A stretch of 64,000 nucleotides of DNA. It comes from Pseudomonas guangdongensis. Lineage in GTDB: Bacteria; Pseudomonadota; Gammaproteobacteria; Pseudomonadales; Pseudomonadaceae. A program made the position numbers and the translations under genes. Where the stretch lies: positions 1,426,001 through 1,490,000 of the forward strand of contig NZ_LT629780.1 of NCBI RefSeq assembly GCF_900105885.1, given 5' to 3'. Below the pieces are notes generated by a model. That model was not told where the DNA came from, made no database searches, and was given only the letters and a program-made list of their open reading frames with translations. The number at the start of each line of letters is the position of its first letter. Position 1 is the stretch's first letter. Of the stretch, positions 45,841 to 63,110 are shown one piece after another.

Positions 45841-45890
45841 CCCACCCACAAAAAAGCCCGACATCTGAGTCGGGCTTTTTTGTGGGTGGG
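45841..45890. terminator. Bidirectional terminator between rnfH and bamE
   Basis: A 22-bp perfect inverted repeat (45841-45862 with 45869-45890) around a 6-base loop, with an A run in the left arm and a T run in the right, so it terminates on both strands. Serves the convergent rnfH and bamE. Confidence 0.92.
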
Positions 45891-45896
45891 GCGCAT

Positions 45897-46442
45897 TCAC
45901 TCGCCGTCGATGTCCAGCGGCTCGGGCAGCGGCACCGGCACGGCCTTGACCTCGTCCACTTCGCGCTGGATCTGCTCCAGCAGCGAGCCGGGGGCCGGCG
46001 CTGCCTCGTTGCGCGGGCGCTCCGGTGCGCCGCTGGGCGAAGCCGCAGGGCTGGCGGTGTCGATCACGGTGCCGCTGTCGCTGCCGAGGATCGCCTCGTC
46101 GCGGCTGGTGCCGGGGAGGAAGTCGCCGGACAGGCCGACCAGCTGGTCGTTGGCGTCGAAGATCAGGCCGATGCGTTCCTGCTGGCGCGGACCGCCGCCG
46201 GGCTGGATGCTGTACAGATAATCCCAGCGGTTGGCGTGGAAGGTGTCGGTGATCATCGGGTTGCCCATGATAAACCGCACCTGGCGCCGGGTCATTCCGG
46301 GGCGCAACTGGTCTATCATGTCTTGCGTAATCACGTTGCCCTGCTGGATGTCGATCTTGTAGACCCCCGGAAACGAGCAGCCGGCGAGCGTGGCAATTCC
46401 CAGGAAGGTGAGGCCGGTCAGCATGAGCTTGGCTTTTTGCAT
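45897..46442 (-). CDS. bamE: Outer membrane lipoprotein BamE (OmlA), 181 aa
   Basis: Component of the BAM complex that inserts beta-barrel proteins. A lipoprotein signal ends in the lipobox LAGC (cysteine near residue 22). The SmpA/OmlA domain follows: [44 protein letters not shown]. The last 60 residues form a Pro/Ala/Glu-rich extension longer than in E. coli BamE (113 residues), as usual in pseudomonads. Divergent from fur with an 89-base gap. Confidence 0.95.
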   Translation of the reverse strand: MQKAKLMLTGLTFLGIATLAGCSFPGVYKIDIQQGNVITQDMIDQLRPGMTRRQVRFIMGNPMITDTFHANRWDYLYSIQPGGGPRQQERIGLIFDANDQLVGLSGDFLPGTSRDEAILGSDSGTVIDTASPAASPSGAPERPRNEAAPAPGSLLEQIQREVDEVKAVPVPLPEPLDIDGE

Positions 46443-46531
46443 CGGTGGGTCTCTATCTGGCGGGGCAACAAAACCGGGATGATACCCGCATTGAGGGAGG
46501 CTGCGAAGCGTCCCCCACGAGAAAGCAGAAC

Positions 46532-46936
46532 ATGGTTGAAAACAACGAATTGCGCAAAGTCGGCCTCAAGGTCACCCTGCCCCGAGTGAAGATCCTGCAG
46601 ATCCTCGACACCGCTGCGCAGCGCCACATGAGCGCCGAGGACGTGTACAAGGCGCTGATGGATGCGGGCGAGGATGTCGGTCTGGCGACCGTCTATCGGG
46701 TGCTGACCCAGTTCGAAGCGGCCGGCCTGGTCGAGCGCCACAACTTCGACGGTGGCCATGCGGTGTTCGAGCTGTCCGACGGCGAGCACCACGACCACAT
46801 GATCAATGTCGATAGCGGCGAAGTGATCGAGTTCATCGATCTGGAAATCGAGCGCCGCCAGAAGGCCATCGCCGCCGAGCACGGTTTCGATCTGGTCGAC
46901 CACAAAATGGTGTTGTACGTCAGCAAGCGCAAGTGA
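46532..46936 (+). CDS. fur: Ferric uptake regulator Fur, 134 aa
   Basis: Iron-responsive repressor. The N-terminal winged helix ([64 protein letters not shown]) is followed by the metal-binding dimer domain with [18 protein letters not shown]. As in other pseudomonad Fur proteins, the CxxC structural zinc motif of E. coli Fur is absent (the protein has no cysteine). Length 134, as in P. aeruginosa. Opposite in orientation to bamE, the conserved pair. Confidence 0.97.
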   Translation: MVENNELRKVGLKVTLPRVKILQILDTAAQRHMSAEDVYKALMDAGEDVGLATVYRVLTQFEAAGLVERHNFDGGHAVFELSDGEHHDHMINVDSGEVIEFIDLEIERRQKAIAAEHGFDLVDHKMVLYVSKRK

Positions 46937-46959
46937 AGCGCGGCCTGGCGGCCAGTGAT

Positions 46960-46994
46960 GCAAACGGCGACCCGCGGGTCGCCGTTTGCGTTTT
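46960..46994. terminator. Terminator between convergent fur and recN
   Basis: A 30-base perfect palindrome (46960-46989) folding into a stem of about 13 bp, followed on the plus strand by GTTTT. Ends fur and probably recN. Confidence 0.85.
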
Positions 46995-47020
46995 CGGGGC
47001 GGGTGTGCGGCCTGCCGGTT

Positions 47021-48706
47021 TCAGGCGGCGGCCTGGCGCGTGGCGCCCTGCACCATGCGCCGGGCATGGGCCAGCGACTCGCGGGTGAGATCGAGGCCGC
47101 CGAGCATGCGCGCCACTTCCTCGATGCGCTGATGCGGGGTTAGGCAGGCCACGGCGGTGCGGGTCTCGTCGCTGCCGCGCTGCTTGTGGACGAACAGGTG
47201 CTGGTGGCCCTGGGCGGCGACCTGCGGCAGGTGGGTGACGGTGATCACCTGGCCGCGCTCGCCGAGGCGCCGCAGCAGCTGGCCGACCACTTCGGCGGTG
47301 GGGCCGCCGATGCCGACGTCGACCTCGTCGAACACCAGGGTCGGCACCCGCGAGGTCTGCGCGGTGATCACCTGGATGGCCAGGCTGATGCGCGACAGCT
47401 CGCCGCCGGAGGCGACCTTGGCCAGACCCTTGAGCGGCTGGCCGGGGTTGGCGCTGACCTGGAACTCCACCTGCTCCTGACCCTGCGGTTGCGGCTCCTC
47501 GCTGCTGCACGGCTGCAGGGCGATGGCGAAGCGGCCGCCGGGCATGCCCAGGCGCTGCATCTCGGCCTCCACCGCCAGCGCCAGGTTGCCGGCGGCGTCG
47601 CGGCGCAGGTGGCTGAGGCGCTCGGCCAGGGCCTGGTAGCGCTGGGCGCAGGCGCCAAGTTCGCTGCCGAGCCGCTCGACGCTGGCGTCGTCGGCGTCCA
47701 GGTCCTGCAGCTCGCTGCGCAGCTGGGCCTGCAGGGGCGCCAGTTCGCCGGGCTGGATGCGGTGCTTGCGGGCCAGGCCATAGATGCTGTCCAGGCGCTC
47801 CTCGATCTGCTGCAGGCGCTGCGGATCGGCGTCGAAGTGGTCAACGAAGCGGTTGAGACCGGCCACGGCCTCCTCGACCTGGATCTGTGCGCTGGCCAGC
47901 AGGTTGACCGCTTCGTCGAGCGCCGCCGGCTGGCCCTGGCCGCCGCCCAGGCGCTGGATGCTGCCGTGCAGGGCGCTGAGCACGTTGCCGCCGTCGCTTT
48001 CGCTGCACAGGTCGAGCACCTGGCGGCAGGCGCCGAGCAGGGCGTCGGCATTGCTCAGGGCCTTGTGCTCCTGCTCCAGCGCCTCCAGTTCGTCGCTGCC
48101 GAGGGCGAGGTTGTCGAGTTCTTCCAGCTGGTAGCTGAGCAGTTGGCGACGTGCCTGCTGCTCCTCGCCGCTGCGGCTCAGGCGCTGCAGTTCGCTGCGC
48201 AGCTGGCGCCAGCGCTGTGCGCTCTGCTGCACCTGGCGGGCCAGCTCGCCGGCGCCGGCGTAGGCGTCGAGCAGGCGGCGGTGGGTGTCGGGCTTGAGTA
48301 GCGACTGGTGCTCGTGCTGGCTGTGGATGTCGATCAGCAGCTCGCCGAGCTGCTTGAGGTCGCCCTGCGGGCAGGGCGTGCCGTTGATGTAGCCGCGCGA
48401 GCGGCCCTCGGCGGTGATCACCCGGCGCAGGATGCACGGGCCTTCGCCGTCCAGGTCGCGCTCGGCCAGCCACTGGCGCGCCTCGTCGATGCCGGCGAGG
48501 TCGAAGGTGGCGAGGATGTCGGCCTTGTCGGCGCCGGGGCGCACCACACCGCTGTCGGCGCGATCACCGAGGGCCAGGCCCAAGGCATCGAGCATGATCG
48601 ACTTGCCGGCGCCGGTTTCGCCGGTGATGACGCTCATGCCGCCCCGCAGCTCGAGGTCGAGTTGTTCGACGATGGCGTAGTTGCGGATCGACAGGTGGAC
48701 CAGCAT
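47021..48706 (-). CDS. recN: DNA repair protein RecN, 561 aa
   Basis: SMC-like ATPase acting in double-strand break repair. It has Walker A ITGETGAGKSIML near the N-terminus, a long coiled-coil middle, the ABC signature ASGGELSRISLAIQ, and Walker B LVFDEVDVGIGG with THLPQVAAQG. It begins MLVHLSIRNYAIVEQLDLEL, the usual start, after GGGAG. A LexA box overlaps its promoter, so it is SOS-induced. Divergent from grpE. Confidence 0.97.
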   Translation of the reverse strand: MLVHLSIRNYAIVEQLDLELRGGMSVITGETGAGKSIMLDALGLALGDRADSGVVRPGADKADILATFDLAGIDEARQWLAERDLDGEGPCILRRVITAEGRSRGYINGTPCPQGDLKQLGELLIDIHSQHEHQSLLKPDTHRRLLDAYAGAGELARQVQQSAQRWRQLRSELQRLSRSGEEQQARRQLLSYQLEELDNLALGSDELEALEQEHKALSNADALLGACRQVLDLCSESDGGNVLSALHGSIQRLGGGQGQPAALDEAVNLLASAQIQVEEAVAGLNRFVDHFDADPQRLQQIEERLDSIYGLARKHRIQPGELAPLQAQLRSELQDLDADDASVERLGSELGACAQRYQALAERLSHLRRDAAGNLALAVEAEMQRLGMPGGRFAIALQPCSSEEPQPQGQEQVEFQVSANPGQPLKGLAKVASGGELSRISLAIQVITAQTSRVPTLVFDEVDVGIGGPTAEVVGQLLRRLGERGQVITVTHLPQVAAQGHQHLFVHKQRGSDETRTAVACLTPHQRIEEVARMLGGLDLTRESLAHARRMVQGATRQAAA

Positions 48707-48734
48707 GGCGGCGCTCCCGGAGGCGGTGTCATTT

Positions 48735-48750
48735 CTGGTTATTTATACAG
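48735..48750. promoter_or_regulatory. LexA box of recN
   Basis: CTG-N10-CAG with an A+T-rich core, the consensus LexA site, 29 bases upstream of the recN start codon. It covers the -10 and expected transcription start of the promoter at 48742-48771. Confidence 0.88.
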
Positions 48751-48771
48751 TACATTTTTCCCGTTCGCCAA
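48742..48771 (-). promoter_or_regulatory. recN sigma-70 promoter
   Basis: Minus-strand TTGGCG and TATAAA with an 18-base spacer (4 of 6 and 5 of 6 matches). The -10 lies inside the LexA box. The expected start is near 48735, giving a leader of about 29 bases. Confidence 0.65.
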
Positions 48772-48777
48772 GTCCCC

Positions 48778-48805
48778 CTTGAAGCCGGCGCGCGCGCCCC
48801 CATAT
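48778..48805 (+). promoter_or_regulatory. Sigma-32 heat-shock promoter of grpE
   Basis: CTTGAAG, 13 bases, then CCCCATAT: close to the RpoH consensus in both boxes and in spacing. It should start transcription near 48812, giving a leader of about 49 bases before grpE. Only six bases separate it from the divergent recN -35. Confidence 0.9.
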
Positions 48806-48860
48806 AGGCGGCTGAATCCAGGGCCCTTGCGCCCGACCGCCGCTTTCCGAGGAGACCCCC

Positions 48861-49403
48861 ATGGCTGACGAACACATTCTCGATCCGCAGACCGCCGAGG
48901 CCGCCGTGCAGGACGAGGCGCCTGCCGCTGCTGGCGACGACCTGGCGCAGCGCGTGGCCGCACTGGAGGAGCAGCTGGCCGAGGCGCGCGACCAGTCGCT
49001 GCGGGCGGTGGCCGAGCTGCAGAACGTGCGCCGCCGCGCCGAGCAGGATGTCGAGAAGGCGCACAAGTTCGCCCTGGAGAAGTTCGCCGCCGACCTGCTG
49101 CTGGTGGTCGACAGCCTGGAGCGCGGCCTCGAGCTGTCCGATCCGGCCGACGAGGCGATCCGTCCGATGCGCGAAGGCATGCAGCTGACCCTCAAGGCGC
49201 TGCTCGACACCCTCAAGCGCTACCAGGTCGAGCAGCTCGATCCCCATGGCGAGCCGTTCAACCCCGAGCACCACCAGGCGATGGCCATGGAGGCCAATGC
49301 CGGCGTCGAGCCGAACAGCGTGCTCAAGGTGTTCCAGAAGGGCTACCTGCTCAACGGTCGCCTGCTGCGCCCGGCGATGGTGGTGGTCAGCAAGGCCGAG
49401 TGA
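48861..49403 (+). CDS. grpE: Nucleotide exchange factor GrpE, 180 aa
   Basis: Releases ADP from DnaK. It has a long coiled-coil N-terminal helix ([53 protein letters not shown]) and a C-terminal beta domain ending [24 protein letters not shown]. Strong ribosome site GAGGAG. First gene of the grpE-dnaK-dnaJ heat-shock set under an RpoH promoter. Confidence 0.97.
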   Translation: MADEHILDPQTAEAAVQDEAPAAAGDDLAQRVAALEEQLAEARDQSLRAVAELQNVRRRAEQDVEKAHKFALEKFAADLLLVVDSLERGLELSDPADEAIRPMREGMQLTLKALLDTLKRYQVEQLDPHGEPFNPEHHQAMAMEANAGVEPNSVLKVFQKGYLLNGRLLRPAMVVVSKAE

Positions 49404-49524
49404 GCAAATCGCCGGGAATGCCCTTGAAAGTCGTCGGGGCATCCCCATCTGTAGTGCCAAGCCAAATGAGTCATCCGGACGGCCCCGCGGGGGCCGGCGG
49501 AATCCAAGTTTCGGGAGAGTGAAT

Positions 49525-51450
<1,926 letters not shown>

Positions 51451-51506
51451 GCGTCACGCTTGCTTCCGCCCCCGGCCCGCGCGACTGCGGCGGGCCTGAA
51501 CCGCCG

Positions 51507-51526
51507 CGCGGGAGCTTGCTCCCGCG
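51507..51526. repeat. REP-like hairpin between dnaK and dnaJ
   Basis: CGCGGGAGC and GCTCCCGCG form a 9-bp stem around TT. This has the GGGAGCTTGCTCCC core typical of pseudomonad REP sequences (from memory). It may lower dnaJ relative to dnaK expression by attenuating or by stabilising dnaK mRNA. Confidence 0.55.
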
Positions 51527-51568
51527 TCGGCGTGTCTGGGGAAGACGAAACCGGAGTGCATGAGATCC

Positions 51569-52696
51569 ATGGCAAAACGTGACTATTACGAGGTGCTCGG
51601 TGTCGAGCGCGGCGCCAGCGAGGCGGAGCTGAAGAAGGCCTACCGTCGTCTGGCGATGAAGTACCACCCCGACCGCAATCCCGACGACAAGGAAGCCGAG
51701 GAGAAATTCAAGGAGGCCAACGAGGCCTACGAGGTGCTCTCCGACGCGTCCAAGCGCTCGGCCTACGACCAGTACGGGCATGCCGGGGTCGATCCGAGCA
51801 TGGGCGGCGGCGCCGGCTTCGGTGCCGGCAGCGCCAATTTCTCGGACATCTTCGGCGATGTGTTCAGCGACTTCTTCGGTGGCGGTCGCGGCGGCTCGCG
51901 CGGCGGTCCGCAGCGCGGCAGCGACCTGCGCTACACCCTGGAGCTGGACCTGGAAGAGGCGGTGCGCGGCACCACGGTGACCATCCGCGTGCCGACCCTG
52001 GTCGGCTGCAAGACCTGCGACGGCAGCGGCGCCAAGAAGGGCAGCGCGCCGGTCACCTGCACCACCTGCGGCGGCATCGGCCAGGTGCGCATGCAGCAGG
52101 GCTTCTTCTCGGTGCAGCAGACCTGCCCGCGCTGCCACGGCAGCGGCAAGATGATCTCCGATCCCTGCGGCAGCTGCCATGGCCAGGGGCGCGTCGAGGA
52201 GCACAAGACCCTGTCGGTCAAGGTGCCGGCCGGCGTCGACAGCGGCGACCGCATCCGCCTGTCCGGCGAAGGCGAGGCGGGCACCCTGGGCGGGCCGTCG
52301 GGCGATCTGTACGTGGTGGTCAACGTGCGCGAGCACGCGATCTTCCAGCGCGACGGCAAGCACCTGTACTGCGAGGTGCCGATCAGCTTCGCCGACGCGG
52401 CGCTGGGCGGCGAACTGGAGGTGCCGACCCTCGACGGGCGGGTCAAATTGAAGATTCCCGAGGCGACGCAAACCGGTAAACTGTTCCGCCTGCGCGGCAA
52501 GGGTGTCACCCCGGTACGCGGCGGCGGCGCCGGCGACCTGATGTGCCGGGTGGTGGTGGAAACCCCGGTCAACCTCGACAAGCGTCAGCGCGAACTGCTC
52601 GAAGAGTTCCGCAACAGCCTGCAGAGCGACAGTTCGCACTCGCCCAAGGCGAAGGGCTGGTTCGACGGGGTGAAGCGTTTCTTCGACGATCTATAG
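51569..52696 (+). CDS. dnaJ: Co-chaperone DnaJ (Hsp40), 375 aa
   Basis: Stimulates DnaK ATPase and delivers substrate. The J domain has KYHPDRNP with the HPD motif; a Gly/Phe-rich stretch follows (residues about 75-115). Four zinc-binding repeats are [24 protein letters not shown] and CGSCHGQG, then the C-terminal substrate domains. [12 protein letters not shown] is taken as the start by family similarity. An ATG three codons upstream (51560) lies closer to the GGAG ribosome site (4 bases) and cannot be excluded. Confidence 0.97.
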   Translation: MAKRDYYEVLGVERGASEAELKKAYRRLAMKYHPDRNPDDKEAEEKFKEANEAYEVLSDASKRSAYDQYGHAGVDPSMGGGAGFGAGSANFSDIFGDVFSDFFGGGRGGSRGGPQRGSDLRYTLELDLEEAVRGTTVTIRVPTLVGCKTCDGSGAKKGSAPVTCTTCGGIGQVRMQQGFFSVQQTCPRCHGSGKMISDPCGSCHGQGRVEEHKTLSVKVPAGVDSGDRIRLSGEGEAGTLGGPSGDLYVVVNVREHAIFQRDGKHLYCEVPISFADAALGGELEVPTLDGRVKLKIPEATQTGKLFRLRGKGVTPVRGGGAGDLMCRVVVETPVNLDKRQRELLEEFRNSLQSDSSHSPKAKGWFDGVKRFFDDL

Positions 52697-52731
52697 TCAA
52701 TCGGCGGCAGTCGGCGGCGATCTCCCGGTGA

Positions 52732-53580
<849 letters not shown>

Positions 53581-53680
53581 TATGCCGCGCGGAGCGCCGG
53601 CGGGGTCTGCAGCCAAGATAGGCTGTTGCGCCGTCGGCCCTTTCCGCTGGATGATTTTTGCTCTAAAATGCAGCTTTAGT

Positions 53681-53713
53681 GTGTCCACTAAAAGCATGCA
53701 AATAATCCGATAA
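53681..53713 (+). other. Possible carA leader peptide frame
   Basis: A short frame opens with GTG at 53681 or ATG at 53696 and ends with ATC CGA TAA just three bases before the attenuator stem. The ATG version reads MQIIR. The ribosome site is poor. A leader peptide that couples translation to the downstream hairpin would fit an attenuation model, but evidence is slight. Confidence 0.2.
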
Positions 53714-53715
53714 GA

Positions 53716-53755
53716 AAGCGGGGTGATGTGTCCACACACGTCATTCCGCTTTTTT
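53716..53755 (+). terminator. Intrinsic terminator/attenuator upstream of carA
   Basis: A 15-bp stem with three G-U pairs (53716-53730 with 53737-53751), a 6-base loop and then six T. It ends 46 bases before the carA start. It could end the dapB transcript or act as an attenuator of carAB. CATGCAAA (53695-53702) is complementary to TTTGCATG (53766-53773), an alternative pairing that flanks it. Confidence 0.75.
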
Positions 53756-53800
53756 GCAACCTGCGTTTGCATGAAACGGCTCTATTTACGGGAGGTCTTC

Positions 53801-54937
<1,137 letters not shown>

Positions 54938-54973
54938 GCCTGCCGACAGATCAACGGATTCGTGTGAGAGACC

Positions 54974-58191
<3,218 letters not shown>

Positions 58192-58195
<4 letters not shown>

Positions 58196-58668
58196 GCAAA
58201 TACCCGATGACCGTCCAGGGCGCCCGCGCCCTGGAGGACGAACTGAAACACCTGAAGACCGTGCTGCGTCCGCAGATCACCCAGGCCATCGCCGAAGCGC
58301 GCGAGCTGGGCGACCTGAAGGAAAACGCCGAATACCATGCCGCCCGCGAACAGCAGGGCATGGTCGAGGCGCGCATCCGCGATATCGAAGGTCGTCTGCA
58401 GAACGCCCAGATCATCGATGTCAGCGCCATTCCGCACACCGGCAAGGTGATCTTCGGCACCACCGTCGACATCGCCAACTGCGACACCGACGAGGGGGTG
58501 ACCTACCAGATCGTCGGTGACGACGAGGCCGACATCAAGGCCGGCAAGATCTCGGTCAGCTCGCCGATCGCCCGCGCCCTGGTGGGCAAGGAAGAGGGCG
58601 ATGTGGTGACGGTGCAAACCCCGGGCGGCGTAGTCGAGTACGAGATTGTCGAAGTTCGTCACGTCTGA
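58192..58668 (+). CDS. greA: Transcription elongation factor GreA, 158 aa
   Basis: Rescues backtracked RNA polymerase by stimulating cleavage of the transcript. The N-terminal coiled coil [52 protein letters not shown] carries the acidic tip (GDLKENAEY). The C-terminal FKBP-like domain ends [30 protein letters not shown]. The ATG lies in the carB stop (ATGA), the conserved carAB-greA operon of pseudomonads. Confidence 0.98.
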
Positions 58669-59089
58669 ACCGGCCGGCAGCCGCGGCACGCCGCGCGCTG
58701 GCGCCATCACCTGGCGCCTGGCGCAGACCTTCTGGGTCGGCGGCCTGTGGCTGCTGTATTTCGTCCTGCTGCCGGCGCTGGAGCATTACGGTCTGGCGCC
58801 GCTGCTGCTGGCGGATATTTCCGCCAGCCTGATTCCCCTGCTGCTGGCCTTCGCCGGCTTCTGCGTGCTGTTGCAGAAGCTGGTGCTGGCCCAGGCGCGC
58901 GGACTGCGCAGCGTCTGGGCTGACCTGCGCGGCCAGTTGCTGCTGGCAGTGCTGTTGCTGGTGGCGGGGTATTTCGTTGGCCCCGGACTGGGCCTGGAGG
59001 ACGGCGCGTGGCAGCTGTTCTGCTACCTGGCCGTGGCGTCGTGCGGGCTGGTGCTGGTGCTGCAGCCGGTGCCCGGCGAAGCGTCGTGA
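58646..59089 (+). CDS. DUF4149 membrane protein, 147 aa
   Basis: Small inner-membrane protein with four hydrophobic helices (around 28-45, 50-76, 95-110, 120-137) and the family motif [23 protein letters not shown]. Function unknown. The start is a TTG that lies 23 bases inside greA; no ATG or GTG gives a better frame start, and the frame is closed by a terminator a few bases past the stop. Same gene order as in P. aeruginosa (from memory). Confidence 0.8.
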   Translation: MSKFVTSEPAGSRGTPRAGAITWRLAQTFWVGGLWLLYFVLLPALEHYGLAPLLLADISASLIPLLLAFAGFCVLLQKLVLAQARGLRSVWADLRGQLLLAVLLLVAGYFVGPGLGLEDGAWQLFCYLAVASCGLVLVLQPVPGEAS

Positions 59090-59095
59090 GCGGGG

Positions 59096-59126
59096 CGGGC
59101 GATGCCGTTGCGGTATCGCCCGTTTT
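59096..59126 (+). terminator. Terminator of the carAB-greA-DUF4149 operon
   Basis: A 12-bp stem with one G-U pair and a 3-base loop, then four T, starting six bases past the DUF4149 stop. Also lies eight bases past the convergent yhbY stop. Confidence 0.8.
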
Positions 59127-59133
59127 GCGTGGT

Positions 59134-59445
59134 TTACAGCGAGTGGCGGACGATGTTGGACAGCTGGCGGTTCTGCTTGGCCGCCTTGCGGTAGACCAGC
59201 GCCATCTTGCCGATCACCTGGACCAGTTCGCTGCGCGACTGCTTGCACAGTTCGTCGATCAGCGCGCGACGGTCGTCGCGCTCGGTCAGGGCGAATTTGA
59301 TCTTGATCAGCTCGTGATCGTTGAGCGCGCGATCCAGTTCGGCCAGCACACCCTCGGTCAAACCGTTTTCCGCCACGATCAATACCGGATTCAGATGGTG
59401 GCCGATAGATTTGTAGTGTTTCTTCTGCTCGTTGGTGAGCGGCAT
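59134..59445 (-). CDS. yhbY: CRM-domain ribosome assembly factor YhbY, 103 aa
   Basis: Small RNA-binding protein associated with pre-50S particles. It has the CRM fold: MPLTNEQKKHYKSIGHHLNPVLIVAENGLTEGVLAELDRALNDHELIKIKFALTERDDR with the GxxG-like loop (QVIGKMALVYRK). Normal length. Divergent from rlmE across an 83-base gap, the standard pairing. Confidence 0.95.
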   Translation of the reverse strand: MPLTNEQKKHYKSIGHHLNPVLIVAENGLTEGVLAELDRALNDHELIKIKFALTERDDRRALIDELCKQSRSELVQVIGKMALVYRKAAKQNRQLSNIVRHSL

Positions 59446-59528
59446 AATCCGACCCCTGCGTCCGATCCAGTTAAAAAGCGGCGGCTAGTGTACCCGAGAG
59501 TCCGCCAGCCGCACAGATGAGGTACCCC

Positions 59529-60161
59529 GTGGCCCGTACCACTCGATCCAAAAGCAGCCATCGCTGGCTGCGCGAGCACTTCGACGACCCCTATGTGAAG
59601 ATGGCGCAGAAGGACGGCTACCGTTCGCGCGCCAGTTACAAGCTGCTGGAAATCCAGGAGAAGGACCGCATCCTGCGTCCCGGCATGACCGTGGTCGACC
59701 TCGGCGCCGCGCCGGGTGGCTGGTCGCAGGTCACCAGCCGGGTGATCGGCGACAAGGGCCGGCTGATCGCCTCGGACATCCTGCCGATGGACAGCATTCC
59801 CGACGTCACCTTCGTGCAGGGCGACTTCACCGACGATACGGTGTTCGAGCAGATCCTCGCCGCCATCGGCGAGCACCCGGTCGACCTTGTGATTTCCGAC
59901 ATGGCCCCCAATATGAGCGGGGTGCGCGAAGCCGACCAGCCGCGCGCCATGTTCCTCTGCGAGCTGGCGCTGGACCTGGCCGGTCGGGTGTTGCGCCCCG
60001 GCGGCGACTTCCTGATCAAGATATTCCAGGGCGAGGGCTTCGATGCCTACCTCAAGCAGGTACGCGAGCAGTTCGACAAGGTGCAGATGCGCAAGCCGAG
60101 TTCCTCGCGCGACCGTTCGCGCGAGCAGTATCTGCTCGCCCGGGGTTTCCGCGGCGCCTAG
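59529..60161 (+). CDS. rlmE: 23S rRNA 2'-O-methyltransferase RlmE (FtsJ/RrmJ), 210 aa
   Basis: Methylates U2552 of 23S rRNA in late 50S assembly. The K-D-K-E catalytic set is seen: Lys in [11 protein letters not shown], Asp in [13 protein letters not shown], Lys in [12 protein letters not shown] and Glu in [14 protein letters not shown]. The SAM motif is [14 protein letters not shown]. The start is GTG 59529 ([18 protein letters not shown]), six bases after GAGG; the ATG four codons earlier overlaps that ribosome site. Heat-shock regulated with ftsH in E. coli; here ftsH follows after 148 bases. Confidence 0.95.
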   Translation: MARTTRSKSSHRWLREHFDDPYVKMAQKDGYRSRASYKLLEIQEKDRILRPGMTVVDLGAAPGGWSQVTSRVIGDKGRLIASDILPMDSIPDVTFVQGDFTDDTVFEQILAAIGEHPVDLVISDMAPNMSGVREADQPRAMFLCELALDLAGRVLRPGGDFLIKIFQGEGFDAYLKQVREQFDKVQMRKPSSSRDRSREQYLLARGFRGA

Positions 60162-60309
60162 ACTGCAGTGACAGACCCGCCGTGGCGGGTCAAACGGCGT
60201 TACAACCCGCTCTGCCGGCAGGCGGGTGGCTGTAGTAAGTTAGGTCGGTAGAGAACCGGCCGTCATGTGAAGCGGTTTCCAGGCGGGGCCGGTCAGCGAG
60301 GGTAGTCAA

Positions 60310-62235
<1,926 letters not shown>

Positions 62236-62242
62236 GTTCCCG

Positions 62243-63094
62243 ATGAGCCTTCCGTACCTTTTCGACCGGCTGCCCTGCGGCAGTCGGTCGCTCGATCTGT
62301 CCCGTCCGCAGGTGATGGGCATCCTCAACGTTACTCCCGACTCCTTCTCCGACGGTGGGCGCTTCAATCAACGTGATGCCGCGCTGCGCCATGCCGAAGC
62401 CATGGTGCGTGCCGGCGCCACGCTGATCGACATCGGCGGCGAGTCGACCCGCCCCGGTGCGCCACCGGTCTCCGAGGTCGAGGAGCTGGAGCGGGTCTGT
62501 CCGGCCGTCGAGGCGATTGCCCGCGAGCTGGACGTGGTGATTTCCGTGGACACCTCGACAGCGGCGGTGATGCGCGAATCGGCGCGTCTCGGCGCCGGGC
62601 TGATCAACGACGTGCGTTCGCTGCAGCGTCCCGGCGCCCTGCAGGCGGCCGCCGCGAGCGGTCTGCCGGTCTGCCTGATGCACATGCGCGGCGAGCCGGG
62701 CAGCATGCAGGACGACCCGCAGTACCCGGACATCCATGCCGAGGTGCGCGACTTCCTGGTCGAGCGTATGGCCGCCTGCGAGCACGCGGGCATTGCTCGC
62801 GAGCGTATCCTGCTCGATCCGGGCTTCGGTTTCGCAAAGACCCTCGAACACAACCTGCGTCTGTTCCGGCACCTGGAGCGCCTGCACGTGCTGGGGCGTC
62901 CGCTGCTGGTCGGCGTGTCGCGCAAGAGCATGATCGGCAAGGTGCTGGACAAGCCGGTGGACGGGCGTCTGTCCGGCAGCCTGGCCTTGGCGGCGCTGGC
63001 GATTGCCAAGGGCGCACAGATTATCCGTGTACACGACGTCGCCGAGACGGTCGATGTGGTGCGCATGATTGCCGCCGTGGAATGGGCGGAGTGA
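62243..63094 (+). CDS. folP: Dihydropteroate synthase, 283 aa
   Basis: Condenses p-aminobenzoate with dihydropterin pyrophosphate in folate synthesis; the target of sulfonamides. TIM barrel with [90 protein letters not shown] and the C-terminal [14 protein letters not shown]. Chromosomal type. Seven bases after ftsH and 16 before glmM, the conserved ftsH-folP-glmM run. Confidence 0.97.
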   Translation: MSLPYLFDRLPCGSRSLDLSRPQVMGILNVTPDSFSDGGRFNQRDAALRHAEAMVRAGATLIDIGGESTRPGAPPVSEVEELERVCPAVEAIARELDVVISVDTSTAAVMRESARLGAGLINDVRSLQRPGALQAAAASGLPVCLMHMRGEPGSMQDDPQYPDIHAEVRDFLVERMAACEHAGIARERILLDPGFGFAKTLEHNLRLFRHLERLHVLGRPLLVGVSRKSMIGKVLDKPVDGRLSGSLALAALAIAKGAQIIRVHDVAETVDVVRMIAAVEWAE

Positions 63095-63110
63095 CATACA
63101 GGACTTCATC

